A stretch of 64,000 nucleotides of DNA from Aquimarina longa SW024 (GTDB lineage: Bacteria; Bacteroidota; Bacteroidia; Flavobacteriales; Flavobacteriaceae), in the NCBI RefSeq assembly GCF_001401755.1, contig NZ_KQ474102.1, positions 72,595 through 136,594 on the forward strand, given 5' to 3'. A model generated the notes under the pieces. It was not told the origin of the DNA, searched no databases, and was given only the letters and a program-made list of their open reading frames with translations. This document shows positions 8,889 to 19,237 of this stretch, piece after piece. The number at the start of each line of letters is the position of its first letter. The stretch's first letter is position 1. Position numbers and translations under genes: made by a program.

Positions 8889-8908
8889 GGGGTGAACACC
8901 CCTTTTTT
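8889..8908 (+). terminator. Orphan strong terminator-like hairpin
   Basis: GGGGT GAAC ACCCC followed by TTTTTT forms a textbook plus-strand intrinsic terminator, although no plus-strand gene lies upstream. On the minus strand it would sit about 100 bases before the 1011-aa start, upstream of the suggested -7 box. Confidence 0.55.
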
Positions 8909-9468
8909 ATGAAATATACCCCTCCCATTATTTGTTATTTCTTAAAATATGTAAACCTTAATCAGGTATTTTTGTTTAGGTAAAAAAAAGTTTGTGTTCA
9001 GAAATTAGTAAATCAATAACTTCGGAGTAAGATCAATGTTATCAAACTAAGGAGTTAGTCTTTAAATGTAAAGATTCATAAAAACCTATATTTTTAAATA
9101 TGAATACAGACATTAGGATTGAATGACAAAATGAATCAACAACCTCGGAGTAAGTTCAATATCATTAAACCAATAGTATATTCTATTGATTTAAAGCTTT
9201 TTTAATACTGGATTCTGGTATACACCAGAAAGACAAAATGACCAAAAAAAACAATACACTCTACTTGTCATTCTAATATAGGGTAGAATCCATAATGAAA
9301 GTAAAAGAGTATTTTGTTTATACAGGCATTTAATAATAAAAAATATACAGCTTAATTTAATGACATTGGGAGCAAGCTTATGAGGTATGCTTCTGAAAAA
9401 GGTATTTTGATTTTTAGATAAACCTTAGAGAGTCAATTCCTTAATAGGAGATTTAAAACTAAGATGTA

Positions 9469-12400
9469 TTAATTACGTATAGTATACATTTGAGATTTAC
9501 TATTATTATTTACCACAATAACGGCTTTCTTTTTCTGAGAAGTTATAAGTAACATCTCTCTAACATCTTTATCTGCATAAAATCCCGTTTCTGTATTTTG
9601 TATAGGTTTGAATTCTCCATGTATACTTCCTTTAAGATAGATACCTATGCCTGCATCTGCTCTGGTGGTTTCTACTTCGGTATGATAATTATTCCCTGCC
9701 ATTAATAAATCTTTAATTTGATCACCATCAAAATCTTCATAAAGTATACTATTTATAGGGCTCATTTGCGCCTCAATAGGAAAAGGAATAAATTCAAAAC
9801 TAGTGTTGTTATTTATAAAAATACCAGATCTAAATTCGGTAACTTGATAATGAATTGCGGATTGGAAAGTTTCTCCTAGTATTTCTTGAATATCACTATT
9901 AGCAAAATCATTGTATGTTTTTATTTTATCCTTTAAGTGTGGTATTTGTTGCGCTGTACAGTGTTTACCTCTTACAGGAACTTGCTTGGACTTATAATAC
10001 TTAGCCAATATAATATCTTCTGTACCATTGTTGTCAAAATCATTTGTATAGATATGAAAGGGTTTTTCTTTTGAAGCTTTATGTTTATAGTTTAATCCTA
10101 GATTTCCTGCTATTATATCGTTGTCTCCATCCTTATCTATATCGGCAATCAAGATCTTATTCCACCAGCCTTTGGTTGATGATAAGTAGTCATATTTAGT
10201 TTCTTTAGAAAGAACTCCTTTATGATTAATAAATACTTCTATACCCATCCATTCTCCTGTGATGATTAGATCTAAATCATTGTCATTATCGATATCATTC
10301 CATGCTGCACTGGTTACCATTCCGATATTTTTTAATTCAGGTGCTAGCTCATCTGTTTTATCCACAAAACTCCCATTTTCATTACTTAAGAGATAACTGA
10401 TAGGTGCATAAGGGTATTTGCCTGATATAACACGGTTTCCTATAAACAAATCTATATCTCCATCTGCATCATAATCTGATGCTTTTACAATACCTCCTGT
10501 TGCCAACATGACGGGTAACTTTTCTAAAGATCGATTAAAATTATAATTCCCTTCGTTTATATATAATCGATCTTGTAGTAATGAAGAATCTGTAGAAAAT
10601 TCATAGCTACCGCTTACTACATATAGATCTTTGTCCCCGTCATTATCAGCATCAAAAAAACAAGCGTTTATATCTTCATATGCACTATCTTTTATAAAAT
10701 CTCTAACAGATACTGGCTTAAAACTCCCGTCTTGTGATCCAATTAATAATTGTGCAGCTTGATTGTGCGCTCCTCCAATAAAAAGGTCGTCAAAACCATC
10801 ATTATTAAGGTCTGTTTTTGTAATTGCAGGCCCTGTTTGAGATAGTTTATGCGGTAAAAGTAGTTGTTTGTCAAAATCGTTGTAAGGGATTTCTGTATGT
10901 TCAAAGTCAGATGGGGCTTCAGTAAAAATCATGTTTGATTTTTTATCAATATTTTCTTTTGTTGTTTTTACACTTTTGGCATACTCAATATGTAGTAATT
11001 GATTTGCTTTTATGTTTGTAAGTGATTGTGTGTTGCCATCTGGCCAAATGATTTTGATTTGAGGAACTATAGTGGTTTTACCGATTCCAAAATGTAATGT
11101 ATTGGGCATAGAGGAGAGATAACCCCTAGCATTTATAAGTTGCCGGGTTAGTATGTCTCCATTATGCTGATATATTTTTACTGTTGTTCCGACTCCAAAT
11201 GTATTGTCCTTAGCTCCTTTAAAAGCAAATTGTAAAAAATTATTGGTAGTATTTTCTCTGGCGTTATTTCTGAGTATTGTAGCGTTTTCATCTAAATTAT
11301 TGGTGACAATATCTAGATCTCCATCATTATCTAAATCGACATATACAGCACCGTTTGAAAATGTAGGTTTTTCATCTGACCATACTGCGGTTGTATTCTC
11401 AAATTTTAGATTCCCTTTATTTTTAAATAAATAGTTGGTTAATTTTTGTTGAGGTAGTTTTTGAGTGAATTCGAAAAAATCTTTTTCTTTTAGTTTATTT
11501 TTTTTCTCTTTGATAGTAGTGTTGATTTCAATATTCATGTCTCTATCAACGACATCTCTATAAATACCATTGGTAACATAAATATCATTTAAACCATCTA
11601 AATCAAAATCAGCAAAAAGCACAGACCAGCTCCAGTCGGTTTGAGCAAGACCAGATAAGTGTGCAATTTCACTAAAGGTTCCGTTTCCGTTATTTAATTG
11701 CATTACATTATGCATATATTGATGGTGGTAATTATTGTTGACCATTTTATTAAAACGATCGATAGACATCATAGACATCGTTGTTTTGGATCGTACATGG
11801 TCTTCTGGACTCATGTCTAAAACCATTAGATCATTAAACCCATCGTTATTGATATCTCCTATGTCACTGCCCATACTGTAGTACGAAATATGTTTAAAGA
11901 GTGAATTTCTTTTCTCAGAGAATGTTCCATTTTTATTATTTATATAAGCAAAATCGGGTCCGATAAAGTCATTGGATACATAAATATCCTGCCACCCATC
12001 ATTATTAAGATCTCCTACCTGCGCATTAAGCCCAAAACCTATATCTGGTAAGATTCCTGCTTGTTCAGAAACATCTGTAAAATATCCAGTTCCATCATTG
12101 TTATATAACTTATCACTACTTCTAAATGCTTGCGTTTGTTTACTATTTTGAATTTTATTTATTGGTATTATCTTGCCCGATAGGTCGAATTTAGCGGGAG
12201 CATTGGTGATATAAACATCCAAATCACCGTCTTTGTCGTAATCAAAAAATGTAGATGTGATCGATCTGTTTGTATCTGCTAGACCATGAAGTTTTGCTTG
12301 TTCTGTAAAAGTGAGATCACCATTATTTATATAGAGCATATTGGCTAGTTTTTGATCTCCTTCATACCAACCAGCTCTATTGATATAAATATCTAAAAAA

Positions 12401-12792
12401 CCATCACCATTAATATCTACAACAGATACAGCCGTATCAAAACCAGTTCTTTTTTTTATTCCTGCTTTTATGGTGATATCTTCAAACTGAAAATTTCCTT
12501 TGTTTAAGAAAAGTTTGTTATGATAGATATTAGAGGTAAAGAAAAGATCTTCTAATCCATCGTTATTGAAATCGGCGGCAGCAACACCGCCACCGATATA
12601 GATGTATAAATATTTATAATAGTGCAGCTGTTCGGATTCTAATATTTTATTCTCAAAAGTTACCCCAGTGATTTCTGTTGGAATTTTAGTAAACAATTTT
12701 TCTGATGGCAGTTTATTGATTGGATTCTTACATGAATACAAAGAGATAAACATCAATATTACAATCCAGGTTTTGTATATATACATCTGCAT
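9469..12792 (-). CDS. FG-GAP/VCBS repeat lipoprotein with ASPIC/UnbV domain
   Basis: The 1107-aa product has a signal ending in SLYSC (Cys about 21), so it is probably an outer-membrane or surface lipoprotein. Dozens of calcium-loop style motifs of the type DxNxDGxxD (for example DFNNDGLED, DINGDGFLD, DYDKDGDLD, DVDKDGDND-like variants) build two beta-propeller regions before and after a middle ASPIC/UnbV domain at about 525-605 (GVGTTVKIYQHNGD, ARGYLSSMPNTLHFGIG, IKIIWPDG). Such proteins frequently follow SusC/SusD genes in Bacteroidota and are thought to bind glycans or other surface ligands, but their exact function is unproven. It is the last gene of the PUL operon, 74 bases after susD. 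Confidence 0.85.
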   Translation of the reverse strand: MQMYIYKTWIVILMFISLYSCKNPINKLPSEKLFTKIPTEITGVTFENKILESEQLHYYKYLYIYIGGGVAAADFNNDGLEDLFFTSNIYHNKLFLNKGNFQFEDITIKAGIKKRTGFDTAVSVVDINGDGFLDIYINRAGWYEGDQKLANMLYINNGDLTFTEQAKLHGLADTNRSITSTFFDYDKDGDLDVYITNAPAKFDLSGKIIPINKIQNSKQTQAFRSSDKLYNNDGTGYFTDVSEQAGILPDIGFGLNAQVGDLNNDGWQDIYVSNDFIGPDFAYINNKNGTFSEKRNSLFKHISYYSMGSDIGDINNDGFNDLMVLDMSPEDHVRSKTTMSMMSIDRFNKMVNNNYHHQYMHNVMQLNNGNGTFSEIAHLSGLAQTDWSWSVLFADFDLDGLNDIYVTNGIYRDVVDRDMNIEINTTIKEKKNKLKEKDFFEFTQKLPQQKLTNYLFKNKGNLKFENTTAVWSDEKPTFSNGAVYVDLDNDGDLDIVTNNLDENATILRNNARENTTNNFLQFAFKGAKDNTFGVGTTVKIYQHNGDILTRQLINARGYLSSMPNTLHFGIGKTTIVPQIKIIWPDGNTQSLTNIKANQLLHIEYAKSVKTTKENIDKKSNMIFTEAPSDFEHTEIPYNDFDKQLLLPHKLSQTGPAITKTDLNNDGFDDLFIGGAHNQAAQLLIGSQDGSFKPVSVRDFIKDSAYEDINACFFDADNDGDKDLYVVSGSYEFSTDSSLLQDRLYINEGNYNFNRSLEKLPVMLATGGIVKASDYDADGDIDLFIGNRVISGKYPYAPISYLLSNENGSFVDKTDELAPELKNIGMVTSAAWNDIDNDNDLDLIITGEWMGIEVFINHKGVLSKETKYDYLSSTKGWWNKILIADIDKDGDNDIIAGNLGLNYKHKASKEKPFHIYTNDFDNNGTEDIILAKYYKSKQVPVRGKHCTAQQIPHLKDKIKTYNDFANSDIQEILGETFQSAIHYQVTEFRSGIFINNNTSFEFIPFPIEAQMSPINSILYEDFDGDQIKDLLMAGNNYHTEVETTRADAGIGIYLKGSIHGEFKPIQNTETGFYADKDVREMLLITSQKKKAVIVVNNNSKSQMYTIRN

Positions 12793-12866
12793 AGTTAGGG
12801 TATATCAATATTTTAAATAGTAAAAAAATAGCATAGACCTCAAAAAGAAGCCTATACTATTATATA

Positions 12867-14522
12867 TTAATCATTTTGTATCAGGGATGGTTGTAAAATG
12901 ATCTGTTGCTCGGGTATAAATTCTACCACTCTTAGACTCGTAGATGGAATTTCTAGGAATGCGTTTGTTCCATTTAGGTGTGTTCCTGGATATTTTCTAT
13001 TCATTATACGCCCATTTCTATAAACATCATACCGTCTATGTCCTTCATAGGCTAATTCTAATCTACGCTCTTCTAAGACAATATCTAGTACCGTTTTATC
13101 CGTAGGAATATCAGCAAGTGTATATATCGGGATGCCTGCTCGTTTTCTAATAATATTTATGTTATCTAGTGCTAACTGATCCATATTTCTTTTGGCTAAG
13201 GATTCAGCTTTGTTTAAATACATTTCTGATAAACGAGATACCATTGGTGACCACATATGTATATCATTTTCTTGCAGTGAGGCTTTAAGAATATAGAATT
13301 TTGGGTGACCATTCCGTTTTTCTAGATCAAACCCTTTTATAACATCCTGTCTACCATCGGGGGCATTAAAATAATATACTGTTTTTCCATCTACAATTTC
13401 AGACATTAGAGTGTATGTAGTTCCATTATCTTTAAACGTAGTTGTTCCTCCGCTTTCGGATGTATTTCTAAATTCATAAGTGTATTCATCATTGACCCAA
13501 TAGATAGCAGGGGTTTTATCATCATTATCATCTTTTGTAAATTGTGGTTCGATAAATGATTTTCTGGCATCGTTAGGGTTTTTGTCTATTAAATCCAGAT
13601 ATGTTCTCGAGGCATACATCTCTCCCCAGCCTTTGCCTTCTACATTGGCATAAAAAGAGCCTATGGTGTACCAATCGTCAGAGCCTCCTAATAGATCAGA
13701 ATCAGAGCTTAATGCTACTGCAAAAATAGCTTCATCATTTTGATCAGGAGTTAAGGTATTCATTTTAGAAAATTGAGCTGTTGAGAGTAAAGAGTAGTTT
13801 CCGGATGCAATAACCTTATCTGCATATTCTTCGGCTTTTACATTATCTTCTTTATATAAATACACCCGAGATAATAAAGCATATGCTGCTTCTTTTGAGG
13901 CAAAAGAGGCTCCTTTATTTATTGTCATTAAAGATGCTGCTTTTTCTAAATCCTTGATCACTTGAGTATACACTTGTTCTACTGTGTGTCTGTCGGGTCT
14001 ATCTGTAATGTCTGATGTTAATTTTAGAGGTACAGATAAGTTTGAAGGTCCTTGGTTGTATGGTCTGCCAAATACATTACCCATTTGAAAATAAGTAAGT
14101 GCTCTCAGGTAATAATTTTCTCCTAATAATTGATCAGTTTCAACTGATTCTCCTTCTATAATTTTTTCGATAATTACATTACATCCTACGGCTATTTTAT
14201 ACGAATTTCTCCAAAACCGTTCTACTCTAAAATTGGTTTTTATGGATTGGTAATTATATAAAAAGAACAAATGATCTGTTGTACCTCCGCTAAGGCTTAC
14301 ATTATCTCCCGCATATTCTGATATTCTATGCAGGTCATCTACCCAGCCATCATAGCCTTTATCTCCTTTTAGTAACGCATAATTACCTATTGTAGCAGTT
14401 TCAATCGATTCTGGATCAGAAAATAATTCTTCTACAGAAATATCCTCGTATGGATTTTTTTCTAAATCGCAAGAATGTAGTATAAATGCAATAGCAAGTA
14501 GTAGTATTATTAATTTTTTCAT
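12867..14522 (-). CDS. SusD/RagB-type glycan-binding outer-membrane lipoprotein
   Basis: The 551-aa product forms the lid and ligand-binding subunit of a TonB-dependent SusCD importer. A lipoprotein signal ends at LHSC (Cys 18). The SusD fold is shown by TPR-like helices with NYYLRALTYFQMGNVFGRPY (about 130-150), then the middle SKEAAYALLSRVYLYKEDNVKAEEYADKVI segment, and the C-terminal RLSEMYLNKAESLAKRN with ERRLELAYEGHRRYDVYRNG. Length is normal. The susC stop lies 21 bases upstream, as usual for cotranscribed pairs. Confidence 0.95.
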   Translation of the reverse strand: MKKLIILLLAIAFILHSCDLEKNPYEDISVEELFSDPESIETATIGNYALLKGDKGYDGWVDDLHRISEYAGDNVSLSGGTTDHLFFLYNYQSIKTNFRVERFWRNSYKIAVGCNVIIEKIIEGESVETDQLLGENYYLRALTYFQMGNVFGRPYNQGPSNLSVPLKLTSDITDRPDRHTVEQVYTQVIKDLEKAASLMTINKGASFASKEAAYALLSRVYLYKEDNVKAEEYADKVIASGNYSLLSTAQFSKMNTLTPDQNDEAIFAVALSSDSDLLGGSDDWYTIGSFYANVEGKGWGEMYASRTYLDLIDKNPNDARKSFIEPQFTKDDNDDKTPAIYWVNDEYTYEFRNTSESGGTTTFKDNGTTYTLMSEIVDGKTVYYFNAPDGRQDVIKGFDLEKRNGHPKFYILKASLQENDIHMWSPMVSRLSEMYLNKAESLAKRNMDQLALDNINIIRKRAGIPIYTLADIPTDKTVLDIVLEERRLELAYEGHRRYDVYRNGRIMNRKYPGTHLNGTNAFLEIPSTSLRVVEFIPEQQIILQPSLIQND

Positions 14523-14543
14523 ACTATTTGTTTTTAAATGTTT

Positions 14544-17492
14544 TTAAAATGATACGTTAACACCTAACACATAGCGTTTTGGTATAGGATAAGTCAACCC
14601 AGGGTTTCCTGATAAACCTAAATTGTCAGTATCTTGATCATTTGGATTACCTGTAACTGCTGGGTCAACACCACTGTACTTGGTAAATGTCAATAAATTA
14701 TCTCCTGATACATATATATTGAAGTTGCTTATTCCTATTTTGCTTAACACGTTTTGTGGTAAATTATACGATAGGGTAACATTTGTCATTCTTAGATAAC
14801 TAGCGTCTTCTAAATAACGAGATGAGCGCTTATTAGAATTGTTATTACCGCCTTCAACAGCCAAGGGATGTGTTGCTATATCTCCTGGTTTTTGCCATCT
14901 GCTCCAATCATCTGCTAATACTTGCTGATTAAATGTTGTGTAGAATCCATCTGAGTCAAACAGTTCTCTGGCGCCATTATATAGTTTCCCTCCTTTAGAA
15001 AAATTAAAATTGGTAGAAAGAGATACATTTTTATAGCTTAGTTTAGAGTCAAATCCACCTATAAAATCTGGTGAAGCTGAGTCAACAATTTGTAAGGTAG
15101 CATCATTCCAATTACTGGTTTCGGTACGCTCTCCAGTATCAGGGTCTACAACTTCCCATAAAGGGTTTCCATTATCGGGATCAACACCTAACCATTTTCT
15201 GATATACCATGAATTAGAATCTTCTCCTATTTTAAATAGTTTGCTGTCTCTAGGAATCTCTGTTTGTCCATCGAACAACTCCGTAACTTCATTTTTGTTA
15301 TATCCTATATTAAATCCTATATCCCAGTCAAAATTTTTGCTTTGTATAACATCGATAGAAACTGCTGCTTCATACCCTATATTGGTAAGTCCTCCAACAT
15401 TTTCCCAAAACCCACTATATCCTGTAACGTCTGGTAAATCTACAAAGTACAAGAGGTCAGAGGTATCTTTATTATAATATTCGAGTGTTGCACTTACTCT
15501 ATTAAAAAGCCTTGTGTCAATTGCAATATTTGTTTCATATGTTTTTTCCCAGCTTAAATCTGGATTTCCTAATTGATTTAATATTGCTCCAGGTGTTCCG
15601 ATATATTGTGTGTTTAATCTATAGGTGTCTTGGTAGGGGTATAAAGATGATGGCCTGTTTCCTACTGATCCATAACTTAATCGTAGCTTCAATTCATTAA
15701 TATGTTTACTATTAAAAAATGCTTCATTATGTATGTTCCAGCCTGCTCCTAACGCAAAGAAATTACCATATTGGTTATCCAACCCAAAATTAGAAGCTCC
15801 ATCTCTACGTATTGAGGCTTTTACAAAGTATCGATTGCTATATCCATAATCGGCAGATAAAAAAAACGATTGTAGCGCATAATCATTTTTAGTGCCTTCG
15901 ATTTCTCCAGCTTCGCTTGCAACATTTAAAACTTCTGTTCCAGCAACAATACCATTACCAGTAACATCTACATTTTCATACACATAATCATTATATTCAT
16001 ACCCTCCTAAAGCTGTTACAGAATGTTCTCCAAATAAATTTGAATATTGTAATACCTGAGTTGTTAATTTAGTAAATTCCTCGTCTATTCTATCTCTTAT
16101 ACTACCCTCTGTAGCTAATCCAGAAATTGACCTGGGATCTGTGTATGTTTTTGATTTATAGCGATAATAAGTGAAGTTATTTGTAGATCTGAATAGTAGA
16201 TTAGGTATGATTTGATACTCAAAATCAAAGTTTGAACTTAGATTAAATGTATTATCTTCAGAGTAGTTCCACTGCTGATCATATAAATAGTTTCTTTGAT
16301 CTCTACCTAGCCAATTTGAGTCTTCTTGTGCATTAATTGGTTTACCTTCTGCATCAAAAGGGTTATCCCAAGGCAGGTTAAGGTACAATTCATATAACGG
16401 AGCTTCGGTAATCCTATTTCTGTCATCAAAGCTAAATGATAGTTTAGGACTTATTTTTAGTCGTTCTGTAATATTGTAATCCAAATTCATTCGATAGGTA
16501 TACCGATCTAATTCATTACCTCTTAAGGTTCCTGTTTCATTATAATACCCGCCATTGATATATAAATTTAATCTTTCGGTTCCCGAAGTAAACGATACAT
16601 TTACGTCTTTTACAAACCCGTCTTGGGTTCCGTTTTTAAGCCAATCATGATTACGATTTAGCAGTTCTGGAGAGAACCAAGGTTGAGAGTTGGCAAATTG
16701 AGTATGGTAATCATATAGTTGTTGTGAATCCATAACTTCAAATTTTCCTGTATTAAAAGTATTAATTGCCATTTTAGAACTTACCGTAATTTCTGACTTA
16801 CCAGAGGTTCCTCGTTTTGTTGTAACGATTATCACACCATTGGCGCCACGAGATCCATAAAGTGATGTTGCCGAAGCGTCTTTAAGTACAGATATCGATT
16901 GCACATCGTTTGGATTAACAATGGGTATAGTGTGTTGTATAACGCCATCAACCACCCACAAAGGGGTTACTCTACCACCTAATGATGAGGAACCCCGTAT
17001 TAATATATTTGGTATAGATCCTGGGCTACCACTAGAGGCTCCTAATCGTACTCCTGCAACTTTTCCTTGTAGCATAGTAGTTACATCGGGAGTTGTGATA
17101 TCTTTTAGTTCTTCTGATTTAATATTAACTATTGATGAGGTAATTGTTTCTTTCTTTTGTGTTCCATAAGCAACAACTATGATTTCACTCAATTCACTAA
17201 CATCATTTTGTAGAACAATATCTAGTTTTGTTTGAGTATTGATCTGAACTTCTTGTGTTATATATCCTAGATACGATATTTCAAGAATATCTTTTTCTTT
17301 AGCTTCTATTGTATAGTTTCCATCAAAATCTGTAGAGGTTCCTTTTGCGGTACCTTTGATTAAGATAGAAGCTCCCAAGATAGGTCTATTGGATGTGTCA
17401 TACACGGTTCCTTTTATTGTTTTTTCTTGAGCTGATATGCTATTTGTAAGCATAGACATAAAGATCAATAGAATGATTCCTAGTTTTTCCAT
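14544..17492 (-). CDS. SusC/RagA-type TonB-dependent outer-membrane transporter
   Basis: The 982-aa product is the beta-barrel channel of the SusCD pair and takes up oligosaccharides using TonB energy. A cleavable signal (residues 1-21, ending ISAQ) is followed by a carboxypeptidase-like CarboxypepD_reg domain (KGTVYDTSNRPILGASILIK to about residue 95), a TonB-box-like stretch EIIVVAYGTQKKE, and the plug with LQGKVAGVRL and ILIRGSSSLGG plus DVQSISVLKDASATSLYGSR. The barrel ends with the expected aromatic terminus GVNVSF. It lies 18 bases after the GH109 gene. No degeneration is apparent. Confidence 0.95.
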   Translation of the reverse strand: MEKLGIILLIFMSMLTNSISAQEKTIKGTVYDTSNRPILGASILIKGTAKGTSTDFDGNYTIEAKEKDILEISYLGYITQEVQINTQTKLDIVLQNDVSELSEIIVVAYGTQKKETITSSIVNIKSEELKDITTPDVTTMLQGKVAGVRLGASSGSPGSIPNILIRGSSSLGGRVTPLWVVDGVIQHTIPIVNPNDVQSISVLKDASATSLYGSRGANGVIIVTTKRGTSGKSEITVSSKMAINTFNTGKFEVMDSQQLYDYHTQFANSQPWFSPELLNRNHDWLKNGTQDGFVKDVNVSFTSGTERLNLYINGGYYNETGTLRGNELDRYTYRMNLDYNITERLKISPKLSFSFDDRNRITEAPLYELYLNLPWDNPFDAEGKPINAQEDSNWLGRDQRNYLYDQQWNYSEDNTFNLSSNFDFEYQIIPNLLFRSTNNFTYYRYKSKTYTDPRSISGLATEGSIRDRIDEEFTKLTTQVLQYSNLFGEHSVTALGGYEYNDYVYENVDVTGNGIVAGTEVLNVASEAGEIEGTKNDYALQSFFLSADYGYSNRYFVKASIRRDGASNFGLDNQYGNFFALGAGWNIHNEAFFNSKHINELKLRLSYGSVGNRPSSLYPYQDTYRLNTQYIGTPGAILNQLGNPDLSWEKTYETNIAIDTRLFNRVSATLEYYNKDTSDLLYFVDLPDVTGYSGFWENVGGLTNIGYEAAVSIDVIQSKNFDWDIGFNIGYNKNEVTELFDGQTEIPRDSKLFKIGEDSNSWYIRKWLGVDPDNGNPLWEVVDPDTGERTETSNWNDATLQIVDSASPDFIGGFDSKLSYKNVSLSTNFNFSKGGKLYNGARELFDSDGFYTTFNQQVLADDWSRWQKPGDIATHPLAVEGGNNNSNKRSSRYLEDASYLRMTNVTLSYNLPQNVLSKIGISNFNIYVSGDNLLTFTKYSGVDPAVTGNPNDQDTDNLGLSGNPGLTYPIPKRYVLGVNVSF

Positions 17493-17510
17493 ATATTGTG
17501 ATTTAATGAT

Positions 17511-18869
17511 TTAGTACTTACTTTTTATCCAGTTATAAGGTTTACGTTTTACCCACATACCTCTGGTGAAATCAGGAAAATTTTGTGGTTCTCCATTGTT
17601 TTCGATAGATAATTCTGAGAGCGGAGTAATTGCACTCCAGGCTGCTGCATCATAAGCATCTAGTGGAGGTGCAATATTTTCTTTTGCAGATTCAACAAAT
17701 GCATTTAGAACAAAGAAATCCATGCCTCCGTGTCCAGCACCTGTTGCTAATTCTCCATGTTTTTGCCATAAAGGGTGATCATATTTTTTAAGCCATTGAT
17801 CAGCTTTATCCCATTGATGCGGTTTTGATTGCCCTTCGATATACATTCTATTACCATCAACTTCCCATAATCCATTGGCTCCTTGCACTCTAAACCCTAA
17901 TGAATACGGACGTGGTAAATTACAATCATGAGTTACAATGATTGTTTCTCCATTAGCAGTTTCAATGGTAGTAGTAATAACATCTCCTTGTTTAAATTTT
18001 ATTTTCGCATTAGGATGGTCTTTTCCACCATGCTTTACGATATAATTATGTAATCCAATTGCTTTTGTAGCATTAGAGGTCAGGGATACGAAACGATTAC
18101 CTCTATTTACATCACACATGATAGCTATAGGACCGACGCCATGTGTAGGATATACATCACCATTTCTAAGAACAGAATGTTGGGTTCTCCATTTTGATTC
18201 TGAAATTCCTTTTTCTCCAAATTCAACACCTTTTCCATAGGCAGTTTTTCCGTCATTTAGTTTTACAAAACGAAGATCATGTTGGTATCCACATCTAAAA
18301 TGAACTAACTCGCCAAAAACATTTTGTTTCACCATGTTTAGAACCGCAAGTACGTCTCTACGATAATTCACATTCTCTAAGATCATTAGATGAGATCCCG
18401 TTGCTTCATGTGTATTTACCAGATCCCAACATTCTTCGATAGTATTGGCAGCAGAAACTTCTAGTCCTGTGTATTTTCCTGCTTTCATAGCATCGACCGC
18501 CATTTTGGTATGCCATAACCATGGCGTAGATATTATTACAGCATCAACATTGTCTAATTCTAATAGATTTCTGTAATCATAATCACTATTTCCAAAAACT
18601 TTGGGTTTTGACCAATTAGCGGTATCTATTTTCTTTAATGCTAATTTTATTCGTTCAGGATCGATATCACAAATAGCGGTTATCTCAATATCTTTTCTAT
18701 TCAGAGCATTGTTAAAATGATTCATTCCTCTTAATCCAACACCAATAAAAGCTAGTCTAAGTTTTTTATCATTTAGGTTGGTCATCGCTCCAAAAGATAC
18801 ATTAGAAAGTAGTGATATACCCGCACTGGCAAGTGCTGTTTTTTTAACAAAATTTCGTCTAGAATTCAT
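17511..18869 (-). CDS. GH109-type NAD-dependent alpha-N-acetylgalactosaminidase (Gfo/Idh/MocA fold)
   Basis: The 452-aa product starts with a Tat-like signal (SRRNFVKK then a hydrophobic stretch to about residue 27). A Rossmann domain follows (AFIGVGLRG, 40-48; ICDIDPERI). The sequence resembles the Elizabethkingia GH109 enzyme as I remember it: VFGNSDYDY, AMKAGKYTGLEVSAANTIEECW, ENVNYRRDVLAVLNMV, GYQHDLR and YPTHGVGP, then GAGHGGMDFFV. Tyr 195, His 197, Tyr 240 and His 243 fall where the catalytic and substrate residues of GH109 are found, with the same spacing. The enzymes cleave terminal alpha-GalNAc by an NAD-assisted oxidation-elimination route. It is the first gene of the PUL operon. 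Tat-exported Gfo/Idh/MocA oxidoreductases with other substrates are the main alternative. Confidence 0.82.
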   Translation of the reverse strand: MNSRRNFVKKTALASAGISLLSNVSFGAMTNLNDKKLRLAFIGVGLRGMNHFNNALNRKDIEITAICDIDPERIKLALKKIDTANWSKPKVFGNSDYDYRNLLELDNVDAVIISTPWLWHTKMAVDAMKAGKYTGLEVSAANTIEECWDLVNTHEATGSHLMILENVNYRRDVLAVLNMVKQNVFGELVHFRCGYQHDLRFVKLNDGKTAYGKGVEFGEKGISESKWRTQHSVLRNGDVYPTHGVGPIAIMCDVNRGNRFVSLTSNATKAIGLHNYIVKHGGKDHPNAKIKFKQGDVITTTIETANGETIIVTHDCNLPRPYSLGFRVQGANGLWEVDGNRMYIEGQSKPHQWDKADQWLKKYDHPLWQKHGELATGAGHGGMDFFVLNAFVESAKENIAPPLDAYDAAAWSAITPLSELSIENNGEPQNFPDFTRGMWVKRKPYNWIKSKY

Positions 18870-19237
18870 TTAAGTTATTTTACTGTTAAACTATTTATAA
18901 CTCAAATATGATGGATACATTCGGTATTTAAGATGATATTTTAGGCATTTAGGAGTAGTATTTAAGATGTAATCTTATCAGTGCTTATTTTGTCCCCCTT
19001 TTTGACGAATTAGACTACTTTATAAAGTGTATTTTGAGTTTTTTGGAATTATGATTGCTAACTTTTATTAATATATTTAACATCATTTTAAATGATAATC
19101 AACTTCAATTGTTAAAAAAACATAATTACAGCATAAAACTATAGTTATGTCGATAACACTTCATATACACAATTTTCATAATAGTACAATTACAGAGAAC
19201 CGTACTAAATGGTATTTTACTAAAAAATGAATATTTT
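18870..19237. promoter_or_regulatory. Divergent promoter region of the PUL with a 12-bp direct repeat
   Basis: This spacer separates the PUL operon from its regulator. GTATTTAAGATG occurs at 18924-18935 and again at 18958-18969, 34 bp apart, with a weaker GCATTTAGG at 18945-18953 between them. On the minus strand CATATTTG (18903-18910), one base off TAnnTTTG, could be the -7 box of the operon. The repeats would then lie about 28-73 bases upstream of transcription start, where an activator would touch polymerase. The rest of the spacer shows nothing further. Confidence 0.5.

Larger units (their letters stand above)
8791..9468. other. Intergenic region with two diverged direct repeats
   Basis: This stretch of nearly 680 bases has no acceptable gene. 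It contains the promoter-proximal signals of the 1011-aa gene, the orphan hairpin at 8889-8908, and two imperfect copies of a roughly 35-bp sequence at 9011-9048 and 9133-9172 that share CGGAGTAAG and TCAAT with similar flanks. A short dyad TCTGGT-ATAC-ACCAGA lies near 9214-9229. The remainder looks like decayed AT-rich DNA. Confidence 0.55.
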
